From assembly GCF_039592695.1 (NCBI RefSeq), contig NZ_JBBUTK010000003.1:62001-126000 (forward strand): a stretch of DNA of 64,000 nucleotides. The letters are read 5' to 3'. Shown here in pieces: positions 27,496 through 36,768 of the stretch. Within the stretch, counting starts at the first letter, position 1. Each line of letters opens with the position of its first letter. The translations under genes and the position numbers were made by a program. Origin of the DNA: Flagellimonas_A sp039592695. Its GTDB lineage: Bacteria > Bacteroidota > Bacteroidia > Flavobacteriales > Flavobacteriaceae. The notes beneath the pieces were generated by a model. It was not told the origin of the DNA and made no database searches. It worked only from the letters and a program-made list of their open reading frames with translations.

Positions 27496-29538
27496 TTAGT
27501 TCAGCACTATTTCATCAACAAAAATAAAGCTGTCGCCTCCAGGATTCGGATGCCAATTTGGGTTTTTTCTTTGGTTCAATACCTGTACCCGAACACTTTT
27601 TAATTTGGTCTCATCAAAATGAATGTTAACCAATTGCCGTTCGACACTACTGGATGGCGGATTTGGAGGTAGGTCAATGGTTTTTAGCAATTTATAATTT
27701 TTACCATCAGACGCGCCCCAAACTTTATATCCTATCGGTGAAAAAATCCAGCTTGTCGGTGCAGAAAGATGGCCAACAGAAACTGTGCTGATTCTAGTGG
27801 CTTCTTCAAGTGTTAAAGTACTTTGCAGGTGTGAGGCTTCATATCCAATCCATTGGCCATCAACAAAATTTGTTGTGCCCCTTTTTTTATCAATAAGGGT
27901 TTTTGGGCCTTGTGCTTTATATTTTTCATGGGGCCGTTTTGTCAAAGTTACATCCGTAATCTTTGCACCTGTTTTCAAGAAAGTGGCTTTTGCAGGCTCG
28001 CTTACACCCCAGCCCTCTTTTTCACTGTGGGCTAAAAACGTCATCGACTTTTTCAAGTAAAAAGGCTCTTTGTACTCTACAGTGACCGTATCACCGGGCA
28101 TTCTTGCATAACGATAAAATGTTTTTGTGTCGTCAAAAACAGTGCTTATGGTCACTAAAAGTGAGTCATTGAAGATTTCGTGTTCAGCAAGAAATACAGG
28201 AGGGGCCAATTGACTTGCCTTAAACTTTTCATCAATATGCTGACCATGAACAAGAATACCGTTTTGAGCCAATTGAACATTGCCTTCATCAGAAATACTG
28301 TTGGGAGACAAGTATACGTCTGCAAGGTTAGGAAGTTGCTTTAAAAACTTGAAGTCTGGTTCTGAAGCTTTTACCCCAAAAAGATTAAGTGACTCTAAAT
28401 ATTCCAAATCTTTGAAGGTATCAAAAGATTTTGGGGTAATGGCAGTGCCTTGCAATTGAAGCTTTGTCAGGTTTTTAAATTTTTTCAGGTGCTTGGCCAA
28501 AGTGTCATTAAAATTAGTATGGCCAAGGTTCATTTCAACAATATTTTTATTTACGCTTTTTAGTAGGTAAAAATCGTCTTCTGAGACATCTTCGCGTTGC
28601 GAAAAATTAACCTGTAAAAGTGGATTGTCTATTGACAACTGTTGTACAGAAATGTTATTCTGTGCTAATTCGACAAGCCTCTCAGAAGCAATAAAATCGA
28701 GCTCTCTGGCCAATTTCCCTCGTGTTGAATTGTCCGTTTCGAGTGTTGCTAAAATTTCCTCAGTTTTTGCATCGGTATCTAAATCGGCAACTTTACAATC
28801 AAAGCAATTTTTGTTTTTAATCCACCATTCCAATAAGACCATCTCTTCTTCTGTCAGCTGTTGTTTTCCCTTGGGTGGCATGTGCTCTTCATCCTCCATG
28901 GGTAAATCAATTCTGTGCATCAGTAGATTTGATCCGTGTTCTGTAATTGTATCAAACAAGCTGCCTGTATCACCACCGGCCAAAAGATGTTCTTGAGTCT
29001 TAAGTTGAAGCCCACCTTTAATTTTACTGGAATTATGACAGCTTACACACTTTGCCTCAAAGATGGGTTGTATTACCTGTGCATAAACTTCAGCTTCTTC
29101 AATATTTTCGATTTCAATGGTTTTATCAGCTTTTTCAGCAAAAAGAAACCCTTCACCATGTGTCATGTTTCCCCCAAGGTGACCCGTGATGGTCAATAAA
29201 AGCAATGAAATGGCAAAAAGCGGTAAATAGCTTTTTTTTGCAAGGGGTTTATCACTTTTCTTGATAAAAAATAAGGTGATTATGGTCAGCGTAAACGCAA
29301 TGCCCATCCATTTATGTCTGCTGAGCATGGTATCATCGTAACCTCCTCCATCGCCCAAAAGCCAACCCGTTGCCACAGAAAGAACCGCAAAGAAAGCCCC
29401 ATTGCCCAAAATGAACAACATCATTTCCTTACTGATTTTATTGGGATATTTCAGCTGCCAAAGTTCCATAAGAAACCCAATAAAAATGATTCCAATGGGC
29501 AAGTGCACTAAAAGTGGGTGTAAGTTTGCTAGGTTCAT
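27496..29538 (-). CDS. DUF2231 - cytochrome c - LRR - discoidin-like membrane protein
   Basis: 680 residues with an unusual domain chain. A DUF2231 membrane domain with four helices lies at 1-130 and carries conserved histidines H7, H12, H75, H120 and H127 that could hold haem b. A PSCyt1-type c haem site C164-VS-C167-H168 follows, with later Met candidates in DLPMEDEEHMPPKG. Leucine-rich repeats lie at about 300-420 (IVEMNLGHTNFNDTLAKHLK), then a chitobiase-C-like segment, and a C-terminal F5/8-like module from about 540. That last module is shared with the 272-residue protein encoded just upstream. It is the last gene of the five-gene operon, and its start overlaps the preceding stop by one base. 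Probably an inner-membrane electron carrier with periplasmic sensing or binding domains. Confidence 0.82.
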   Translation of the reverse strand: MNLANLHPLLVHLPIGIIFIGFLMELWQLKYPNKISKEMMLFILGNGAFFAVLSVATGWLLGDGGGYDDTMLSRHKWMGIAFTLTIITLFFIKKSDKPLAKKSYLPLFAISLLLLTITGHLGGNMTHGEGFLFAEKADKTIEIENIEEAEVYAQVIQPIFEAKCVSCHNSSKIKGGLQLKTQEHLLAGGDTGSLFDTITEHGSNLLMHRIDLPMEDEEHMPPKGKQQLTEEEMVLLEWWIKNKNCFDCKVADLDTDAKTEEILATLETDNSTRGKLARELDFIASERLVELAQNNISVQQLSIDNPLLQVNFSQREDVSEDDFYLLKSVNKNIVEMNLGHTNFNDTLAKHLKKFKNLTKLQLQGTAITPKSFDTFKDLEYLESLNLFGVKASEPDFKFLKQLPNLADVYLSPNSISDEGNVQLAQNGILVHGQHIDEKFKASQLAPPVFLAEHEIFNDSLLVTISTVFDDTKTFYRYARMPGDTVTVEYKEPFYLKKSMTFLAHSEKEGWGVSEPAKATFLKTGAKITDVTLTKRPHEKYKAQGPKTLIDKKRGTTNFVDGQWIGYEASHLQSTLTLEEATRISTVSVGHLSAPTSWIFSPIGYKVWGASDGKNYKLLKTIDLPPNPPSSSVERQLVNIHFDETKLKSVRVQVLNQRKNPNWHPNPGGDSFIFVDEIVLN

Positions 29539-30356
29539 TAAGGTTCAATCAATAGTTCGTCAATAAAAATCCATGGCACAGTGCCCTTACCTGGGTGCCA
29601 ATCAGGTATGGCATCCAATGCTTTGATCGTAACAACCAGTTCACCATAAACCCTTGGGATTGTATCGATGGTCAAAAAGGTGGATTCTGAACTTTCAGCG
29701 GTACTGGGTGCTTCAAATTCTTTTGTTCCAATAATTTCTTTTGAGGCCTCAACTTTGACCGCTTTTGGGCTAAAAATCCAAGAACCGTGGTCAATGAGAA
29801 TGCCCATTTGCAACTTTGATATCATTGTCGGCTTTTTGAGCTTTACTGAAATGGTTATTGTTTCTTTTTGAAAACCAAGCCAACTATGGCCATTTCTGAA
29901 GTTGGTGGTTCCTTTTTCTAAATCCACCAACGTTTTCCAACCTTTCCCATTATAGGCTTCGTTGGGCTGTGGCTCAATAATAAGTTCAGAATCAACCATG
30001 GAATGAGTTATTTTAACTACCTCTATGGTTTGCAAATCGCTGCTCTCAAAATCAGGGTGCTCCGACCAAAAAGAAACCCATTCTGATTCTTTCAATACGA
30101 TTGGCGATTGATAGGTGTGCTGTTGACCATCTCTTTTAAAGTAGACCGTAGAGCCCGATTCACCTGATTTGGCAATAATAGTTGCCCTTTTTATAAATAA
30201 AAGAGAGTCAGCTTCAATTTTAGGGGTGCTTAGCTTAAACATTTCCGTTTTGGCAAAATGATTTTGCGCAAAAGAAATCTGAGAGGCCATGAGAGCCATT
30301 ACCAAACAACAAGTCGCTTGGGCCAATGATATTTTGTATGATGACCTAAATAACAT
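29538..30356 (-). CDS. Exported protein with discoidin-like C-terminal module, unknown function
   Basis: 272 residues. The hydrophobic N-terminus ends SQISFAQ, a Sec signal. A chitobiase-C-like beta domain lies at about 40-130 (TVYFKRDGQQHTYQSPIVLK). From about 136 a module follows that closely parallels the C-terminus of the neighbouring 680-residue protein: KTLVDLEKGTTNF against KTLIDKKRGTTNF, SWIFSP in both, and PDWHPGKGTVPWIFIDELLI against PNWHPNPGGDSFIFVDEIVL. It looks like a soluble paralogue of the binding part of that protein, arising by partial tandem duplication. The ligand is unknown. Confidence 0.75.
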   Translation of the reverse strand: MLFRSSYKISLAQATCCLVMALMASQISFAQNHFAKTEMFKLSTPKIEADSLLFIKRATIIAKSGESGSTVYFKRDGQQHTYQSPIVLKESEWVSFWSEHPDFESSDLQTIEVVKITHSMVDSELIIEPQPNEAYNGKGWKTLVDLEKGTTNFRNGHSWLGFQKETITISVKLKKPTMISKLQMGILIDHGSWIFSPKAVKVEASKEIIGTKEFEAPSTAESSESTFLTIDTIPRVYGELVVTIKALDAIPDWHPGKGTVPWIFIDELLIEP

Positions 30357-30365
30357 TCAAATAAA

Positions 30366-31397
30366 TCAAACTCGTATTAGTTTAATGGGGTTGGTGCCAA
30401 AAGTATTCCATTGCGGAATGTACAGATTCTCATCGTCGTCGACACAAACATCATGCGGATGGTGAAATACTTTTAGAGCCTGATAGACGGGACTCAATGC
30501 ATTCTCCTCATAATGTGGCAGGCAGCCGCCGGGTGCGGATACCAATTTGTCTTCACCATTCAAGATTGAAACAAAGCCTGTACCCGGTGAACCGTCACCT
30601 GACCAGATTGTGGCCAAGTATACATTTTGTCCTTTAATAACAGGTCGGCAGATGTATGCCCCCGGCAGTTCAATTTCATTCAAAAGTTGTCCATCCAATG
30701 AAAAACGTTTCAATTTATTTTGCTGTCTTGCCGTTATCAACAATGTAGGGGTGCTCGTTCTGTTATCTAGGCAGATACCATGCGCATTGTCAAAATGATA
30801 GGCTTTGGAACCTTTACCACCAAAAATGTTCAACAATTCGCCTTTTGCATTGTAGTGGAGAATGTATTGTTCGCCATACCCATCAGCAACGTAAATATCG
30901 CCATTGGGCACAATTGTTGTTTCCGTTGGTACGTACTTCTCTATGGACTCGTATTTACCTGATTCCATCGGGCAGGGAAAAATCTGCAACACCTTGCCAT
31001 CTAAAGTGGTTTTGATCACTTCATGTCGTTCGTTGTCGGCGATGTACAAAAACTCCTCCCCGTTTTCATCATGTATGGTCAGACCGTGGGCACCGGGATA
31101 TTCAGTTCCCCAATAATCCAGTAGCTTTCCGTCTTTATTGTAGATTAAGACATTGTTTTTAGTGTGGTTGGTGAGAAGAAAAATGCGTTTTCTCTTATCC
31201 ATAACCATTTCATGGCAATCCTTCAAGGGATGAAAAGTACTGTTGAGAGCGCCCCAATTTAAATCAATTTTATAACGAAAATCACCATGACCGATGATGG
31301 CATCTTTGTTTTGGGGCATTGATTTGGCAAATCCATCGCCCGTACACATGGCCAATGATGCCATACCCGTATTTCTGATGAATTCTCGGCGCTTCAT
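30366..31397 (-). CDS. NHL-like beta-propeller protein, Tat-exported
   Basis: 343 residues. Twin-arginine signal MKRREFIRNTGMASLAMCTG. Repeating blades follow, such as GKLLDYWGTEYPGAHGLTIH, NGDIYVADGYGEQYILHYNA and DNAHGICLDNRTSTPTLLIT, typical of 6-bladed NHL-like propellers. It shares one base with the DUF1501 gene (start and stop overlap), so translation is coupled. A Tat signal suggests cofactor or metal binding before export. Possibly a lyase-like or scaffold propeller; no catalytic assignment is possible. Confidence 0.85.
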   Translation of the reverse strand: MKRREFIRNTGMASLAMCTGDGFAKSMPQNKDAIIGHGDFRYKIDLNWGALNSTFHPLKDCHEMVMDKRKRIFLLTNHTKNNVLIYNKDGKLLDYWGTEYPGAHGLTIHDENGEEFLYIADNERHEVIKTTLDGKVLQIFPCPMESGKYESIEKYVPTETTIVPNGDIYVADGYGEQYILHYNAKGELLNIFGGKGSKAYHFDNAHGICLDNRTSTPTLLITARQQNKLKRFSLDGQLLNEIELPGAYICRPVIKGQNVYLATIWSGDGSPGTGFVSILNGEDKLVSAPGGCLPHYEENALSPVYQALKVFHHPHDVCVDDDENLYIPQWNTFGTNPIKLIRV

Positions 31398-32893
31398 CAG
31401 GCCAAAATAGATTTTACCAAATGTCCTTCCACATCTGTCAATCTAAATCGTCTGCCCTGATACTTATACGTGAGCCTTTCGTGGTCAATGCCCATTAAGT
31501 GTAACATGGTAGCCTGAAAATCGTGAACGTGTACCGGGTCTTTCACTATGTTATAGCCAAATTCATCAGTCTCACCATAAACAAAGCCAGGTTTTATTCC
31601 ACCACCTGCCATCCACATGGTAAAACATCTTGGATGATGGTCACGGCCATAATTTGTATCGGTGAGAATACCCTGTGAGTAATTGGTTCTTCCAAACTCA
31701 CCTCCCCAGATGACCAAGGTGTCTTCCAATAGGCCGCGTTGTTTTAAATCTGCTACTAAGGCTGCGGAAGCTTGGTCAACATCCTTTGCCTGTTTCTCAA
31801 TCGCCCCAGGCAGGTTATCATGTTGATCCCAACCCATGTGGTACAACTGTATAAAGCGTACATCTTGCTCTGCCAAGCGTCTTGCCAGTAAGCAATTGGC
31901 CGCATAAGTGCCGGGAACTTTCGCATCGGCACCGTACATTTTATAGATATAATCAGGTTCGTTGGCTGTATCAATGACCTCGGGCACTGAGGTCTGCATG
32001 CGATACGCCATTTCATACTGCGCAATACGGCCCTGTATTTCGGGATCGCCAAATTCATTGTATTGTTGCTCATTCATTTCGGCGAGCATATCAAGCATGT
32101 CGCGCTTGGTCTTTTTTGAAATCCCATCGGGGTCATTCAAATAAAGTACGGGGTCTTTTGCCGCTCTAAACTGCACTCCCTGATGCTGGGAGTGTAAAAA
32201 ACCATTGCCCCAAAGCCTAGTATACAAAGGTTGCCCATTGGGCCTGCCGCTTCCGCGGGATAAAAGCACTGTGAAAGCCGGTAAGTTTTCGTTTTCACTG
32301 CCCAGCCCATAGCTCAACCATGACCCTATACTTGGCCGACCTGGTTGTTGTGAGCCCGTTTGAAAAAATGTCACCGCCGGATCATGATTGATCGCTTCAG
32401 TGTACATCGATTTGACTATACAAAGGTCGTCAACCATTTTGGCCGTATACGGAAGTAGTTCACTGACCCAGGTCCCATTTTTTCCATGCTGTTTGAATGG
32501 AAAAAGGGAGCCCACCAATGGAAAACTATCTTGGCCCGAAGTCATACCTGTCAGACGTTGACCATTTCTTACAGATTCTGGCAAGTCTTCTCCACGGCGT
32601 TCGTTCAACAATGGTTTGTAGTCAAATAGTTCCAGTTGTGATGGCCCACCACTTTGAAAGAGATAAATTACACGTTTCACTTTTGCAGGATGGTGCAAAC
32701 TGCCCAAAATACCTCTGGGCCCGAGAGGATTCTCTGTTTTGGTCAAGAGTCCGTTTTCATTCTTTGAAAAGAAACTACAGCCGCCCAACAGGGAGGATAG
32801 TGCCATACCCCCTATACCCAGTGCAGATTTCTTTAAAAATGCTCGCCTATTTTCGTTGAGCAGGTTTTCTTGAATGATTTTTGATTCGCTCAT
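31397..32893 (-). CDS. DUF1501 protein (sulfatase-fold), Tat lipoprotein
   Basis: 498 residues from the ATG at 32893, chosen because it forms an ATGA overlap with the upstream stop. A longer frame starts at 32956 inside the DUF1549 gene. The Tat motif NRRAFLKKSALGIGG at about 15-29 leads to lipobox LLGGC with Cys39. The body is DUF1501 (PF07394), related in fold to sulfatases and phosphatases, with VKRVIYLFQSGGPSQLELFD, YHMGWDQHDNLPGAI, VIWGGEFGRTNYSQG and DHHPRCFTMWMAGGG, which offer Asp, His and Glu metal ligands. The function is unknown. In many genomes DUF1501 genes pair with DUF1549/DUF1553 genes, exactly as here. Confidence 0.92.
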   Translation of the reverse strand: MSESKIIQENLLNENRRAFLKKSALGIGGMALSSLLGGCSFFSKNENGLLTKTENPLGPRGILGSLHHPAKVKRVIYLFQSGGPSQLELFDYKPLLNERRGEDLPESVRNGQRLTGMTSGQDSFPLVGSLFPFKQHGKNGTWVSELLPYTAKMVDDLCIVKSMYTEAINHDPAVTFFQTGSQQPGRPSIGSWLSYGLGSENENLPAFTVLLSRGSGRPNGQPLYTRLWGNGFLHSQHQGVQFRAAKDPVLYLNDPDGISKKTKRDMLDMLAEMNEQQYNEFGDPEIQGRIAQYEMAYRMQTSVPEVIDTANEPDYIYKMYGADAKVPGTYAANCLLARRLAEQDVRFIQLYHMGWDQHDNLPGAIEKQAKDVDQASAALVADLKQRGLLEDTLVIWGGEFGRTNYSQGILTDTNYGRDHHPRCFTMWMAGGGIKPGFVYGETDEFGYNIVKDPVHVHDFQATMLHLMGIDHERLTYKYQGRRFRLTDVEGHLVKSILA

Positions 32894-35226
32894 GATCTTG
32901 TGATTGTTTCGTCTAAATTCAGAATCATCTGAGCCACCAAGGTCAAACCGGCCCATTCATTTTTATTGCGTATTTCTTCAGTCGTAAATTGACCGATATT
33001 CAAATAACTATCCGGTATGACATCGCCATTGTCAATTTTTGATAGGGATTCATCATAAAATGACTTTAGTTTTTCCAACTCTGCTTCGTTCGGCAATCTT
33101 GAAGTTGCTTTTCTAAAAAGAAGAATGATTTGTTTTTCAACGCTTTTCTCCTCTTTTTTAACTTGATAGGCCATGGCCCTGGCAGCCTCAATCAACTGGG
33201 GGTCATTTAAGAGTACCAAGGCCTGTAGCGGAGTGTTGGTCTCTTCTGTTTTTACTGAGCATAAATCTCGTGAAGAGGCGTCAAAGGTCAACATACTTGG
33301 TGGCGGAACGGTTCTTTTCCAAAAAGTATAGAGACTTTTTCGGTAAAGATCATCGCCTTCACTCATGACATAAGTCGCTGTACTGCCACCACCACCACCC
33401 GTGGTTTCTTCCCAGATGCCCTCTGGTTGATAAGGCTTGACACTCGGACCACCTACTTCGGGATTCAACAAACCACTAATGGCGAGGGCTTGGTCTCGAA
33501 TGCTACCTGCAGATAGGCGCAAACGCGGAGCACGTGCCAGTAGCATATTTTCAGGGTCTAATTCTTTCAGCCTCTCTGAAACCCTTGAAGATTGCTGATA
33601 TGTTGAAGACAATGCAATGTATTTTATCATCTTTTGGATATCCCATCCATCTTCCATGAATTTTATGGCCAAAAAATCCAACAACTCAGGATGTGTCGGA
33701 AGTGCCCCTTGATTACCAAAATCATACGATGACTCTACCAACCCTCTGCCAAACATTTTCTGCCAAATTCTATTGACAGCAATTCGAGCGGTCAAGGGGT
33801 TGTCTTCATGAAAAAGCCATTTTGCCAACCCCAATCTGTTTTTAGGGTATGCTTCAGGATAGGGAAGAATACGCTCTGGAGTATCAGGATACACCTGATC
33901 TGTCGGTTGGTCGTAAACCCCCCGGTCGAGTACATAGGTCGGGCGAACATCATTCATTTCATCCATGACCAGGGTGGTCACTTGTTCTTTCTCAACCGAG
34001 TTCATATTGACAAAATCCAAGACCCCTTGTGCCTCTTCTTTAGTTATTGTGATGTACGGTTCGGGAATGTCTTCGGCATTGTTCATCAACCCCCTTTCGT
34101 TGACGTTGTTGAAGAAACTAAAAAGCTCAAAATGTTCTTTTTGGCTAATGGGGTCATATTTATGGTCATGGCATCTGGCACACTCCATGGTCATCCCTAA
34201 AAAAGCCGTTCCAAAAGTATTTGTACGGTCCTCGACATATTCAATCCGATATTCTTCAGGAATTACACCTCCTTCTGCGGTAATCTTATGGTTTCTGTTA
34301 AAACCAGTGGCCAAAACCGTTTCTTTGGTGGCATCGGGCAATAAATCGCCCGCCAATTGAACAGTCACAAACTTGTCATAGGGCATATTTTCATTGAATG
34401 CCTTGATTACCCAATCGCGCCATGGCCACATGGTACGTTCAAAATCATCTTGGTAGCCGTGTGTGTCCGCATAGCGTGATACTTCCATCCAATCAGCAGC
34501 CATGTGTTCTGCGTAGTCTATAGAATTGAGCACTGAATCAATAAAAATGGAAAACTGTTCATTGTTCTTACTGTTAAGAAAAGTATCCAGCTGTCTTATT
34601 GATGGAGGCAATCCTGTAACATCAAGATATAACCTTCGAAGTAAAATTTCTTTTGAGGCCTTTTTTGAAGGTTGCAACCCATTTTCATTAAGCTTACGAA
34701 GCACAAAAGCATCAATTTCGTTGGCACTCCATTGATCATTTATTGTTTCAGGAATTTCAGGTTTTTCTGGTTTTACAAAGGCCCAGTGTTCTTTGTATTC
34801 GGCGCCTTGTTCTATCCATCTTTTTAACAAGACTTTTTCATGTTCTGAAAGCATTAGATTTGATTCGGGAGGGGGCATCAATAAGCCCGAATCCTCAGAA
34901 AAAATACGATGAACCAACTGACTTTTCTCAACATCCCCGGGAACAATCGCAAAACGGTCTGAATTCTCTCCAAGTGCTTTATAGGCCTCCTCTGCGGTAT
35001 GTAGTGACAAATTGCCCTCGATTGCATTTTTGTCTGGGCCATGGCATTTAAAACAGCGGTCTGATAAAATGGGTTTGATGTGGAGCGAAAAATCAACAGC
35101 ATCTGGAATCTTTTTTATGCCACTAACATTATCTACCAGTAAAACAGCTTCTTTCTTTTCTTTGCAGCCAATCGAGAAAAGCACACAAAATAGAATAAGC
35201 GGTAAAGTGAAGAAATTGCTCTGCAT
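32890..35226 (-). CDS. PSCyt1-DUF1549-DUF1553 c-type cytochrome-like lipoprotein
   Basis: 778 residues. Lipobox FSIGC places the lipid on Cys21. Domain order: PSCyt1 with haem motif C58-FK-C61-H62 and a Met-rich loop (GLLMPPPESNLML), DUF1549 at about 165-370 with a second CxxCH at C349-AR-C352-H353 in the family signature ECARCHDHKYDPI, then DUF1553 at about 470-720 (NPLTARIAVNRIWQKMFGRG). It is first in a five-gene operon and overlaps the DUF1501 gene by four bases. These proteins are very abundant in Planctomycetes and occur in some marine Bacteroidota. They are predicted periplasmic dihaem redox proteins of unknown substrate. Confidence 0.92.
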   Translation of the reverse strand: MQSNFFTLPLILFCVLFSIGCKEKKEAVLLVDNVSGIKKIPDAVDFSLHIKPILSDRCFKCHGPDKNAIEGNLSLHTAEEAYKALGENSDRFAIVPGDVEKSQLVHRIFSEDSGLLMPPPESNLMLSEHEKVLLKRWIEQGAEYKEHWAFVKPEKPEIPETINDQWSANEIDAFVLRKLNENGLQPSKKASKEILLRRLYLDVTGLPPSIRQLDTFLNSKNNEQFSIFIDSVLNSIDYAEHMAADWMEVSRYADTHGYQDDFERTMWPWRDWVIKAFNENMPYDKFVTVQLAGDLLPDATKETVLATGFNRNHKITAEGGVIPEEYRIEYVEDRTNTFGTAFLGMTMECARCHDHKYDPISQKEHFELFSFFNNVNERGLMNNAEDIPEPYITITKEEAQGVLDFVNMNSVEKEQVTTLVMDEMNDVRPTYVLDRGVYDQPTDQVYPDTPERILPYPEAYPKNRLGLAKWLFHEDNPLTARIAVNRIWQKMFGRGLVESSYDFGNQGALPTHPELLDFLAIKFMEDGWDIQKMIKYIALSSTYQQSSRVSERLKELDPENMLLARAPRLRLSAGSIRDQALAISGLLNPEVGGPSVKPYQPEGIWEETTGGGGGSTATYVMSEGDDLYRKSLYTFWKRTVPPPSMLTFDASSRDLCSVKTEETNTPLQALVLLNDPQLIEAARAMAYQVKKEEKSVEKQIILLFRKATSRLPNEAELEKLKSFYDESLSKIDNGDVIPDSYLNIGQFTTEEIRNKNEWAGLTLVAQMILNLDETITRS

Positions 35227-35352
35227 TTGTCTATTGAAAAGATTAATTCATAAAAGTTACCGAATAAAGGTTTTTTTCTAAAGTAATTTTCGACGGATAA
35301 CATGTACGAAAAGATAAACAAAAGACAACGCAGTAAAATCTTTTGATTCTAG

Positions 35353-35376
35353 AAAAAAACATTGAGATTTCTCATG
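35353..35376 (-). terminator. Probable rho-independent terminator of the MFS gene / efflux operon
   Basis: On the minus strand CATGAGA and TCTCAATG form a short imperfect hairpin (bulged A) followed by TTTTTTT. It lies 12 bases beyond the MFS stop codon. The stem is short, hence moderate confidence. Confidence 0.5.
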
Positions 35377-35388
35377 AGGATATGGAAA

Positions 35389-36735
35389 TCATCCTTGAGC
35401 TGCCACAGACACCTGTTTTTCCTTGCGTCTATTTAAAAACTTGCCTGCCATCAAAATAGTGATTAAAAAGAATATCACGGCACCGATAACAAATACATAC
35501 GTGGCTATCGATTCAAACAGCATCCCGCCCAAAATCAATCCGAACATGCTTGCAATACTGCCCATGCTATTGCCATAGCCCTGAATGGCACCTTGTTTTT
35601 GTTTGTTGCCCGTTCTTGACAACAGTGCCATAAAACTGGGCCACATAAGACCGTTTCCCACAGAAAGTAAGGTATTGGCGACATAAAGGATTAAAATATT
35701 TTCTATGGACAACAAAAAGAAACTCAACGCCAATAGCAATGAGCCAATGAGGATAAGTGCTTCATTGCTCACTTTATCAGAAAGCCAATTCAAAACGGGC
35801 CCTTGAACAAGTACCATGATCAAGCTCGAGTAGGCCAAAAAGATGCCCAAGTCGCTCGCAGACCAGTGTAAAATGGTATTTGCATAAATGGGCAACCCCG
35901 CATAAAACAGACTGAAGGCTAAAAAAGTCAGAAAATAGATGGAAAACAATAATGGAATACCAGGTTCTGAAAGAATGGTTTTCCAGCTTTCTTTTACTTG
36001 TGGGTTGGCTTGCAGCTCGCCATCAAAATAGCAGTCTTTGTGTTCAACCTGAAAAAAGCGTCTGAAAGATTTAAGCTCAATCCCTCCGGTATCGACCACA
36101 CACGGATTACTTTCTTCCAAACGGGTGTTGATTACAAAAATGGCAATCAGAGAAATCACCGCTGCTAAAATCAGTGGCAATACCTCACCCAGATAGGTGG
36201 ATGCCAAAATTCCCGCTACCGCTGGGCCCAATACAAATCCCAGACTGGTCGAAGCACCCATTTTACCAAAGTTCTTGTTGCGATCTTCATCTGTGGAAAT
36301 GTCTGATAGATAAGCGTTCGCCACTGAAATGTTTCCGCCAGTAAAACCATCAAAAATTCTGGCCAAAAATATAACCAGTAACGGAAGTGTCATCACATAA
36401 GAACCGGTAAGACCCGTATGTTGTGACCATAATTCGGTCTGGGGCAGAATAAACGCCAACAAGAACAGTAGCCATGCCAAAAAAGTGCCCAATTGACTGA
36501 TGATAAGTACTTTTTTTCTGCCCACCCTATCGGAAAGGCTTCCCAAAATCGGTGCCCCGATAAATTGAAAAAAGGGGTACATCGCCCCCAAAATTCCATA
36601 GATAAAACCATTGCCCCCTAAATCGGTCACAATAAAAATCAGGATTGGCACCACGATACTATAACCGAGAATTCCGATAAAATTGACCAGTAAAATTGGA
36701 AATATTTTAGGCGGAATAATTTTGAAAAAGTTCAT
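35389..36735 (-). CDS. MFS transporter, TetA-like drug/proton antiporter family
   Basis: 448 residues with twelve predicted membrane helices. The major facilitator motif A is GSLSDRVGRKKVL between helices 2 and 3, and TGGNISVANAYLSDIS and GFVLGPAVAGILAS match the TetA/Bcr branch. A hydrophilic central loop of about 50 residues (near LEESNPCVVDTGGIELKSF) separates the halves. It lies 33 bases after the small CPXCG gene at the 3' end of an RND efflux operon. It probably exports a drug or metabolite; the substrate is not inferable. Confidence 0.88.
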   Translation of the reverse strand: MNFFKIIPPKIFPILLVNFIGILGYSIVVPILIFIVTDLGGNGFIYGILGAMYPFFQFIGAPILGSLSDRVGRKKVLIISQLGTFLAWLLFLLAFILPQTELWSQHTGLTGSYVMTLPLLVIFLARIFDGFTGGNISVANAYLSDISTDEDRNKNFGKMGASTSLGFVLGPAVAGILASTYLGEVLPLILAAVISLIAIFVINTRLEESNPCVVDTGGIELKSFRRFFQVEHKDCYFDGELQANPQVKESWKTILSEPGIPLLFSIYFLTFLAFSLFYAGLPIYANTILHWSASDLGIFLAYSSLIMVLVQGPVLNWLSDKVSNEALILIGSLLLALSFFLLSIENILILYVANTLLSVGNGLMWPSFMALLSRTGNKQKQGAIQGYGNSMGSIASMFGLILGGMLFESIATYVFVIGAVIFFLITILMAGKFLNRRKEKQVSVAAQG

Positions 36736-36768
36736 TGAAGCACAACCTTTTGTTTAAAGGTAAGCAAA

